From: an uncultured Bacteroidota bacterium
Lineage (GTDB): Bacteria > Bacteroidota > Bacteroidia > Chitinophagales > Chitinophagaceae
DNA: 5,069 bases
Direction of reading: 5' to 3'
NCBI GenBank assembly: GCA_903913355.1
Contig: CAIWKU010000112.1
Location: 1 to 5,069 of the forward strand
Position 1 is the first letter of the stretch; every line of letters begins with the position of its first letter. This document shows, piece after piece, positions 1 to 5,069 of this stretch. Below the pieces are notes generated by a model that saw only the letters and a list, made by a program, of their open reading frames with translations, ran no database searches and had not been told where the DNA came from. The translations under genes were made by a program, and so were the position numbers.

Positions 1-2678
1 AATATGAATACCTCCAGCATATTACTAAAGAAGGTGCCAGGATACGGTATAATGATCTTACTCCTGAAATACAGGAAAGGATTGATTTTGAATTATTCAC
101 TATCCGTACCATGGGTTTTGCGGGATACTTTTTGATTGTAAGTGATTTTATCAAAGCAGGCAGGGAAATGGGCGTATTTGTTGGGCCTGGACGTGGTTCT
201 GCAGCGGGTAGTGTGGTTGCATATTGTATTGGGATTACCAATATAGATCCTATCAAGTATAAACTGCTGTTTGAAAGATTCCTAAATCCTGATCGTAAGA
301 GCATGCCCGATATAGATACGGATTTTGATGATGAGGGCAGACAGAAAGTGATCGATTATGTAGTGGAAAAATATGGGAAAAATCAGGTTGCCCAGATTGT
401 TACCTATGGTACCATGGCTGCAAAAAGTAGTATCAAAGATGTAGCCAGGGTAATGGATCTTCCTTTAACTGAAAGTAATATGCTGGCAAAACTGGTTCCT
501 GACAGACCCGGTACAGAACTTCGCCGTGTGTTACATGCACCGATTACGTTGAAAGAAGGCGAAAAATCATTGGAAGAAAAAGAAGGGTATCAACCCGAGG
601 ATATTGAGAATGTAAAAAAATTAAGGGAGATATATAAAGGAACCGATATCAGAGCGCAGGTTTTAAAAGAAGCTGAGCGACTGGAAGGTTCTGTTAGAAA
701 TACAGGGATCCATGCCGCGGGTATAATCATTGCCCCTTCTGATCTGACGGATTTAATACCCGTGGCCACTTCCAAAGAATCTCAATTACTGGTAACACAG
801 ATTGAAGGAAAAGTGATTGAAGAGGCCGGTGTATTAAAGATGGACTTTCTGGGATTAAAAACCCTTTCTATTATTAAGACTGCACTTGAACTTATCAGGC
901 AGAATCACCAGATCAGTATCGATATTGATTCGATACCCCTGGATGATGAACTGACTTACCAGTTATTTCAAAGAGGAAATGCAGTAGCCATATTCCAGTT
1001 CGAGGCACCCCATCTGGTAAGTATTCTAAAGGATATGAAGCCTTCTTCCTTTGATGACCTGATTGCGCTGAATGCTTTGAACCGCCCGGGCCCCGCCCAG
1101 TATATTCCTGATTATATACGCAGGAAACATGGTAAAGAAACGGTTACCTATGACCTGCCTGAACTGGAAGAATTTCTAGACGACACCTATGGTATCACCG
1201 TTTACCAGGAACAGGTAATGTTACTCTCCCAGAAAATCGCCGGTTTCACCAAGGGAAAAGCTGATGGATTGCGGAAAGCGATGGGAAAGAAAGACAGGAA
1301 AGCCCTCGATAGTATGAAAGAGGCTTTTATGGAGGGTGCTATTGCAAAAGGACATCCAAAAGATAAGCTTGAGAAAATCTGGACAGACTGGGAAGCTTTT
1401 GCCCAGTATGCTTTTAATAAATCACACTCTACCTGTTATGCATTTGTAGCGTACCAGACCGCTTATTTAAAAGCCCATTATCCTGGAGAATATATGTCGG
1501 CAGTATTAAACCATGCGGGCAGTATTGAAAAGATCACATTCTTTATGGAAGAATGTAAACGAATGGGCATTAAAGTATTGGGACCTGATGTAAATGAATC
1601 GCTAAAAGGATTTGCTGTTAACCAGAAAGGAGAAATTCGTTTTGGCTTGGGTGGATTGAAAGGGGTTGGCGAAGCAGCGGTAGATAATTTAATTGCAGAG
1701 AGAGAAAAGAACGGTCATTATACCGATATGTTCGATTTTATTAAACGTGTGCTCCAGAAAAATGTAAATAAGAAATCTTTGGAAAGTCTGGCTTATTCAG
1801 GGGCTTTTGATTGTTTTACAGCATACCACCGGGCGCAGTATTTCTATATTCCGGATGGAGAAAGAGCAACCGGTTTAGAACGAATGATAGGATTCGGACA
1901 GGCACAGCAAAGTTTGTCAGCAGGTACCAGCAATACCTTATTTGGAGACCTGCCCGCAGCCATGCAGGTTCCACAGCCTAAAATACCGAACTGTGAGCCA
2001 TGGACATTAACTGAATTATTGGATCATGAAAAAGAGGTGACAGGCATGTTCATGAGTGGACATCCCCTGGATCATTTTAAGTTTGAATTAAAATATTATG
2101 GTATCACCCGAATCAATGATTTCAATGAAATCAAGGATACTTTACACCTTCAACCCAATGCCGGAAAAAGTTTCCGTGTTGCGGGATTGATTACAGATGT
2201 TCAGCATCGGGTTACGAAAACAGGAAAGAATTTTGGATCATTTAGTATTGAGGATTTTAGCGGCAAAACAGAATTCCTATTATGGAGTGAGGACTATATA
2301 AAATTCCAGAATTACCTGGAAAAGGGGCAAAACATTTTGATCAATGGTTTTTTCAGACCCAGGTATAACCGTCCCAATGAATTTGATTTTAAAATCAATA
2401 CCATGTCACTACTGGAAACAGTAAAACAAAATCTTACCCGTAGTCTGGAGATTAATGTACACCCCGCTTCGGTAACACCCGATTTTGTGAATTTTGTAGA
2501 TAAGAACGTTCGCAGCTTTCCGGGCAAATCGTCATTACGTTTCAATATATATGAGCCGAAAGAGAATTTGAAAGTAAGTCTGTACACTTTTGAAAAAGGC
2601 TTCCAAATGAACGAAGAAATGGCCGAGTTTCTGATGGAGAACCCGGATGTGGTGGTAAATGTGGGTTTGGTGGGCTAA
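1..2678 (+). CDS. dnaE: DNA polymerase III alpha subunit, C-terminal 891 residues (5' end outside window)
   Basis: This is the catalytic subunit of the replicative DNA polymerase III, which extends primers at the fork together with the sliding clamp and clamp loader. The reading frame is open from codon 3-5 to TAA at 2676-2678. The residues before the ATG at 111 (YLQHITKEGARIRY and ERIDFEL) are normal DnaE sequence, so that ATG is internal. Seen in order: the palm motif GPGRGSAAGS (from about 183), MPDIDTDF with the two metal-binding Asp codons at 315-317 and 321-323, KMDFLGLKT with the third Asp at 843-845, ALNRPGP (about 1074), YGITVYQEQ (about 1188), ADGLRKAMGKKD (about 1260), FNKSHSTCYAF (about 1413), a helix-hairpin-helix GLGGLKGVGEAA (about 1644) and an OB fold (about 2172-2370). 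The length after the palm is close to that of E. coli DnaE, so only the N-terminal PHP domain and the start of the palm, roughly 300 residues, should be missing. The frame is intact, with no disruption. Confidence 0.98.
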   Translation, partial: YEYLQHITKEGARIRYNDLTPEIQERIDFELFTIRTMGFAGYFLIVSDFIKAGREMGVFVGPGRGSAAGSVVAYCIGITNIDPIKYKLLFERFLNPDRKSMPDIDTDFDDEGRQKVIDYVVEKYGKNQVAQIVTYGTMAAKSSIKDVARVMDLPLTESNMLAKLVPDRPGTELRRVLHAPITLKEGEKSLEEKEGYQPEDIENVKKLREIYKGTDIRAQVLKEAERLEGSVRNTGIHAAGIIIAPSDLTDLIPVATSKESQLLVTQIEGKVIEEAGVLKMDFLGLKTLSIIKTALELIRQNHQISIDIDSIPLDDELTYQLFQRGNAVAIFQFEAPHLVSILKDMKPSSFDDLIALNALNRPGPAQYIPDYIRRKHGKETVTYDLPELEEFLDDTYGITVYQEQVMLLSQKIAGFTKGKADGLRKAMGKKDRKALDSMKEAFMEGAIAKGHPKDKLEKIWTDWEAFAQYAFNKSHSTCYAFVAYQTAYLKAHYPGEYMSAVLNHAGSIEKITFFMEECKRMGIKVLGPDVNESLKGFAVNQKGEIRFGLGGLKGVGEAAVDNLIAEREKNGHYTDMFDFIKRVLQKNVNKKSLESLAYSGAFDCFTAYHRAQYFYIPDGERATGLERMIGFGQAQQSLSAGTSNTLFGDLPAAMQVPQPKIPNCEPWTLTELLDHEKEVTGMFMSGHPLDHFKFELKYYGITRINDFNEIKDTLHLQPNAGKSFRVAGLITDVQHRVTKTGKNFGSFSIEDFSGKTEFLLWSEDYIKFQNYLEKGQNILINGFFRPRYNRPNEFDFKINTMSLLETVKQNLTRSLEINVHPASVTPDFVNFVDKNVRSFPGKSSLRFNIYEPKENLKVSLYTFEKGFQMNEEMAEFLMENPDVVVNVGLVG

Positions 2679-2783
2679 GTCGTTTTTACAGAATCAGGAA
2701 CTCATGACAAATTAACTGCCCGCTTGTCAGGTTTAAGCGGTTGGAACGTCATTAATAACACAGGTGGAAAAGTCAAATCAGCA

Positions 2784-2809
2784 CAAACCAGGGTTTGGAT
2801 TTATATTTG
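2784..2809 (+). promoter_or_regulatory. Probable promoter of the thioredoxin gene: TATATTTG -7 box with adjacent palindrome
   Basis: TATATTTG at 2802-2809 fits the Bacteroidota -7 consensus TAnnTTTG exactly and would place the transcript start about 75 nt before the ATG at 2891. I see no matching TTTG -33 element 19-21 bp upstream, which weakens the call. A 6-bp inverted repeat, CAAACC-AG-GGTTTG (2784-2797), sits 4 bp upstream of the box. This is a position where a regulator could bind, but short palindromes also occur by chance. The promoter position argues against the upstream in-frame TTG at 2795 as the gene start. Confidence 0.4.
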
Positions 2810-2890
2810 ATATTCACTGCTTACCTGAAACAAGGCAGACAGATAACAGGCAATAAAATTTTTATATATAAACAATTTAAACAGAAAAAA

Positions 2891-3208
2891 ATGGCATTAG
2901 AACTTACAGATGCAAACTTCCAGACCAAAGTGCTGGACAGCGATAAATTAACTTTAGTAGATTTTTGGGCAGAATGGTGTGGCCCTTGTCGCGCTATCGG
3001 ACCCGTTATTGAGGAATTAGCGGTGCAATATGATGGTAAGATCAACGTAGGTAAAGTAAATGTTGACCATAATCCGAATTTGAGTGTGAATTATGGGATT
3101 ACTTCTATCCCTGCGATTCTTTTTATCAAAGGCGGACAGATCGTAGATAAACAAATTGGTGCAGTACCTAAGTCTGTTCTGGATAAGAAAATATTGGCAC
3201 ATATTTAA
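2891..3208 (+). CDS. trxA: Thioredoxin, 105 residues
   Basis: This is a small cytoplasmic dithiol-disulfide oxidoreductase that reduces protein disulfides and is itself recycled by thioredoxin reductase. The active site WCGPC is complete (residues 29-33, codons 2975-2989), with Cys30 and Cys33 as the redox pair. The buried Asp24 and the Lys55 that flank the active site in E. coli Trx1 are present, as is the cis-proline in TSIPA (Pro74). The length matches the family, which is about 105-110 residues. An in-frame TTG at 2795 would add 32 residues (MDLYLIFTAYLKQG...) with no thioredoxin homology and would start just upstream of the proposed -7 box, so ATG 2891 is preferred. There is no signal peptide and no lipobox. 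The start has an A-rich leader (ACAGAAAAAA) instead of a Shine-Dalgarno site, as is usual in Bacteroidota. The gene follows dnaE by 212 bp and ends at a strong terminator. The symbol reflects family membership; paralogues may exist elsewhere in the genome. Confidence 0.96.
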   Translation: MALELTDANFQTKVLDSDKLTLVDFWAEWCGPCRAIGPVIEELAVQYDGKINVGKVNVDHNPNLSVNYGITSIPAILFIKGGQIVDKQIGAVPKSVLDKKILAHI

Positions 3209-3227
3209 TCCTTAGATGATTTTTTAC

Positions 3228-3254
3228 AAGGGCTTTGAAAAAAGCCCTTTTTTT
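3228..3254 (+). terminator. Rho-independent terminator after the thioredoxin gene
   Basis: A perfect 9-bp stem, AAGGGCTTT (3228-3236) with AAAGCCCTT (3241-3249), closes a GAAA tetraloop and runs into seven T residues (3248-3254). It begins 20 nt after the thioredoxin stop codon. It should end the thioredoxin transcript and separate it from nupG. The A residues on the 5' side of the stem are few, so efficient termination on the opposite strand is less likely. Confidence 0.93.
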
Positions 3255-3360
3255 ATGTCTATATATGAATGTGCATCAGGATTTATTGCTTATTATTCTA
3301 TATTCATTATCTTCCCAAATTATAAGAAATCATTCTTAACCCATCCAAATAATCAGTATA

Positions 3361-4602
3361 ATGAATATCAAGTATCGTCTAAGTGTGATGAACTTTTTAG
3401 AATTTTTTGTTTGGGGAGCATGGCTAATCTCAATAGGAGCTTATTTGTCAAATGTCCTTCATTTCAAAGGCTGGCAGGTAGGTAGCATTTTCGGGACAAT
3501 GGGGATAGCCTCAATTTTTACGCCTGCATTGTTTGGCATCATAGCAGATCGCTGGATAAATGCAGAAAGGTTATATGGGATATGCCATATCATTGGTGCC
3601 ATATTATTGGTATGCGCTGCAAAAGTGACCGATTATTCAGGCTTGTATTTATTAATGTTACTCAATTCTTTTGTATTCATGCCAACCATTGGTTTGAATA
3701 ATACGGTATCCTATACTATTTTAGAAAAGAGAGGCTTCGATATTGTAAAAGACTTCCCTCCTATTCGGGTATGGGGAACGATTGGTTTTATTTGTGCTAT
3801 GTGGACAGTTGATCTTTGTGGATGGAATAAAAGTCCATTGCAGTTTTATATAAGTGCTGGTGCTGGCTTACTATTAGGTATTTACGCATTTATGATGCCG
3901 GCTTGTCCTCCTGTTAAAACAAAAGAAAAGAAAAGTCTGGTTTCAACATTAGGTCTGGACGCTTTTGTTTTGTTTAAGCAGAGAAAAATGCAGATCTTTT
4001 TTCTGTTTGCCCTCTTGCTAGGTGCCGCTTTGCAGATAACCAATACTTTTGGCTCTACTTTTCTTGATGATTTTAAAAATACTTATCCGGATTCATTTGG
4101 AGTTAAGCATTCAAATCTTTTAATATCCATCTCACAGATATCAGAAACATTGTTCATATTAACCATTCCTTTCTTTTTAAAAAAATTCGGAATAAAAAAG
4201 GTAATGATTATCAGCATATTTGCCTGGGTATTGCGGTTTGGTTTATTTGGGGTTGGTAATCCGGGAAGTGGATTATACTTGTTGATTCTTTCAATGATCA
4301 TTTATGGGATGGCTTTTGATTTCTTTAATATTTCAGGAGCACTCTTTGTGGAGAATGAAGCAGATATAAAGATCAGGGCAAGTGCGCAAGGTTTGTTTAT
4401 GTTAATGACTAATGGAATTGGTGCTTTTTTAGGAAATTATATTAGTGGCCGAGTAGTGGATTATTATACAATAGGTGGTATAAAAAATTGGCCAAACATC
4501 TGGTTTGCTTTTGGAGCATACGCACTGATCCTGGGAATCTTTTTCCCATTAGTATTCAAATATAAACATCAATCGGAAGCAGCTTTAGCAATCAAACACT
4601 AA
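3361..4602 (+). CDS. nupG: NupG-family nucleoside:H+ symporter, 413 residues (MFS)
   Basis: This is an inner-membrane proton-driven importer of nucleosides, feeding salvage or catabolism. From memory, the protein aligns with E. coli NupG (418 residues) almost end to end. The N-terminus MNIKYRLSVMNFLEFFVWG matches the E. coli start, which supports ATG 3361 over the ATG at 3388. Twelve membrane segments are recognisable, at roughly residues 10-30, 40-62, 71-90, 95-117, 138-157, 163-181, 212-232, 253-273, 279-297, 303-325, 343-362 and 380-400. The long cytoplasmic loop with KTKEKK follows segment 6. Residues known for nucleoside binding or proton coupling in E. coli NupG appear kept: Arg136, Thr140 and Phe143 in FPPIRVWGTIGF, Gln225 and Asn228 in LQITN, Gln259 and Glu262 in SQISET, and Tyr315, Phe319 and Asp320 in YGMAFDFFN. 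The related xanthosine carrier XapB cannot be fully excluded. No salvage enzyme gene lies beside it. No clear promoter is seen in the 105-bp leader; TTG at 3286-3288 with TATCTTCC at 3308-3315 is only a weak candidate. Confidence 0.94.
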   Translation: MNIKYRLSVMNFLEFFVWGAWLISIGAYLSNVLHFKGWQVGSIFGTMGIASIFTPALFGIIADRWINAERLYGICHIIGAILLVCAAKVTDYSGLYLLMLLNSFVFMPTIGLNNTVSYTILEKRGFDIVKDFPPIRVWGTIGFICAMWTVDLCGWNKSPLQFYISAGAGLLLGIYAFMMPACPPVKTKEKKSLVSTLGLDAFVLFKQRKMQIFFLFALLLGAALQITNTFGSTFLDDFKNTYPDSFGVKHSNLLISISQISETLFILTIPFFLKKFGIKKVMIISIFAWVLRFGLFGVGNPGSGLYLLILSMIIYGMAFDFFNISGALFVENEADIKIRASAQGLFMLMTNGIGAFLGNYISGRVVDYYTIGGIKNWPNIWFAFGAYALILGIFFPLVFKYKHQSEAALAIKH

Positions 4603-4607
4603 ATCCA

Positions 4608-4630
4608 GAAATAAATAACGTTATTATTTC
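4608..4630. repeat. AT-rich inverted repeat just after nupG
   Basis: AATAACGTTATT (4614-4625) is a perfect 12-bp palindrome. With A4613 bulged out, pairing continues between GAAAT (4608-4612) and ATTTC (4626-4630). It starts 6 nt after the nupG stop codon, so it could protect or shape the 3' end of the transcript. The stem is nearly all A-T, has almost no loop and is not directly followed by a T run (the next, ATTTTT, begins 8 nt later). A normal intrinsic terminator is therefore unlikely. Confidence 0.4.
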
Positions 4631-4705
4631 CATTGTAGATTTTTCTTCGCAGACTTGTGTTAAATAAACCTTAGACGCAAATAATATAAAACTTCATAGC
4701 ACAAA

Positions 4706-4722
4706 CCGTTCCTACGGAACGG
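4706..4722 (+). repeat. Hairpin 1 of the array
   Basis: CCGTTCC-TAC-GGAACGG: 7-bp perfect arms, loop TAC, forward orientation. It is the only copy with CC/GG outer pairs. Confidence 0.85.
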
Positions 4723-4761
4723 AATAATTTCATGAAATGAATTCGGGTTTCTACCGACAGT

Positions 4762-4778
4762 ATGTTCCTACGGAACAT
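4762..4778 (+). repeat. Hairpin 2 of the array
   Basis: ATGTTCC-TAC-GGAACAT: 7-bp perfect arms, loop TAC, forward orientation. It is the exact reverse complement of hairpin 4. Confidence 0.85.
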
Positions 4779-4786
4779 TTCCAACT

Positions 4787-4803
4787 ATGTTCCTATGGAA
4801 CAT
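4787..4803 (+). repeat. Hairpin 3 of the array (central)
   Basis: ATGTTCC-TAT-GGAACAT: 7-bp perfect arms. It is identical to hairpin 2 except for one loop base (C to T), and it lies at the symmetry centre of the array. Confidence 0.85.
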
Positions 4804-4811
4804 CTCCATCC

Positions 4812-4828
4812 ATGTTCCGTAGGAACAT
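4812..4828 (-). repeat. Hairpin 4 of the array (inverted)
   Basis: On the + strand it reads ATGTTCC-GTA-GGAACAT. The GTA loop marks inverted orientation relative to hairpins 1-3. Confidence 0.85.
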
Positions 4829-4866
4829 ATTGTTGGTGGAACCATGTGTATAAAATAGTATTATTT

Positions 4867-4883
4867 GCGTTCTGTAGGAACGC
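4867..4883 (-). repeat. Hairpin 5 of the array (inverted)
   Basis: On the + strand it reads GCGTTCT-GTA-GGAACGC. One arm position is T opposite G, which would be a tolerated G.U pair in RNA; the other six pairs are Watson-Crick. It is the inverted counterpart of hairpin 1. Confidence 0.82.
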
Positions 4884-5069
4884 TTTGTGCTGAGGAATTG
4901 GGGTACAAATGTATTCAGGCGATCTATATAATTCGGAGCCCCTGCTTTTACTCGGTAGTATCGTAATTTGAAATAAAGAGAATTAAATTTGATCGGTAAG
5001 TGCAGCAATTTGTAGCAAGATTACAAAGGTGTAGTGAACAAATATTTCTGATCCCAGTCAATTTCAAAC

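Larger units (their letters stand above)
4698..4891. repeat. Symmetric array of five GTTCC/GGAAC hairpins (REP/BIME-like element)
   Basis: Five 17-bp hairpins, each with 7-bp arms and a 3-nt loop, are centred at 4714, 4770, 4795, 4820 and 4875, giving spacings of 56, 25, 25 and 55 bp. The first three have loop TAC, TAC and TAT; the last two have GTA, the reverse complement of TAC. The flanks match as inverted repeats: AGCACAAA at 4698-4705 mirrors TTTGTGCT at 4884-4891, and the spacer 4723-4761 resembles the reverse complement of 4829-4866, especially near hairpins 2 and 4. The whole is an imperfect palindrome centred near 4795, within the third hairpin. Layout and size resemble the REP/BIME elements that RAYT-type Y1 transposases mobilise in other bacteria. 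That family link is inference, and no transposase gene is in the window. Confidence 0.85.
4603..5069. other. Intergenic region without a credible gene
   Basis: These 467 bp after nupG carry an AT-rich stem-loop near 4608-4630 and the hairpin array at 4698-4891, described separately. The remaining stretch from 4892 to the end is AT-rich and shows no start codon followed by a protein-like frame, no tRNA or rRNA signature, and no intrinsic terminator. A 71-codon frame on the minus strand (4793-5008, TTG start) runs through the hairpins and has no domain I recognise, so I do not call it. On the minus strand, CACCTTTG (near 5024-5031) resembles a Bacteroidota -7 box at seven of eight positions but lacks a -33 partner. 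Confidence 0.75.

Noticed and set aside
111..113. ATG 111 as the start of dnaE
   Set aside because: The frame stays open to the window edge and the upstream residues are conserved DnaE sequence, so the gene simply begins outside the window.
2780..2789. AGCACAAACC shared between the thioredoxin promoter and the left end of the hairpin array (4698-4707)
   Set aside because: A single 10-base match over 5 kb is expected about once by chance, and no hairpin follows at 2790.
2795..2890. N-terminal extension of thioredoxin from an in-frame TTG
   Set aside because: The extra 32 residues have no thioredoxin homology, start upstream of the probable -7 box, and are neither a convincing signal peptide nor a lipoprotein signal.
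3216..3485. 89-codon frame on the + strand overlapping the terminator and the start of nupG
   Set aside because: It spans the intrinsic terminator and overlaps nupG by 125 bp in another frame; it shows no domain features.
4762..4828. Regular 25-bp repeat resembling a miniature CRISPR array
   Set aside because: The spacers are only 8 nt and similar to each other, one repeat is inverted, and no cas gene is nearby. Hairpin repeats explain it better.
4793..5008. 71-codon open frame on the minus strand
   Set aside because: It starts with TTG, runs through three of the hairpins, has no recognisable domain and no leader; it is most likely a non-coding frame.

Overview
The window looks like ordinary chromosomal DNA from a member of the Bacteroidota, plausibly a Chitinophagaceae/Sphingobacteria-like genome. 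I infer this from three things: moderately AT-rich sequence, gene starts preceded by A-rich leaders rather than Shine-Dalgarno sites, and a TAnnTTTG-type -7 box ahead of the thioredoxin gene. The dnaE-thioredoxin adjacency also fits what I recall from this phylum. Genus cannot be fixed from the sequence.

All three genes lie on the + strand. Positions 1-2678 hold the 3' three quarters of dnaE, the replicative DNA polymerase III alpha subunit. The fragment is open at the left edge, so the N-terminal PHP domain lies outside the window. A 212-bp gap with a likely promoter leads to a small thioredoxin gene (2891-3208). A textbook intrinsic terminator (3228-3254) closes that gene. A leader of about 105 bp then leads to a complete NupG-type nucleoside:H+ symporter gene (3361-4602).

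The last 467 bp (4603-5069) hold no credible gene. They carry an AT-rich stem-loop just after nupG and, at 4698-4891, a striking array of five short hairpins. Four share the core GTTCC-(3 nt)-GGAAC and the fifth has one G.T variant. The array is symmetric: hairpin centres are 56, 25, 25 and 55 bp apart, the loop sequence flips orientation between the third and fourth copies, and the two flanks match each other as inverted repeats. It is therefore both a row of small hairpins and one imperfect palindrome of about 194 bp. It resembles REP/BIME-type elements and is the only part that goes beyond housekeeping.

The three genes serve replication, thiol redox balance and nucleoside uptake. The terminator and the separate leaders suggest at least two transcription units, with dnaE possibly reading into the thioredoxin gene. 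I see no phage, CRISPR, defence or biosynthetic system.
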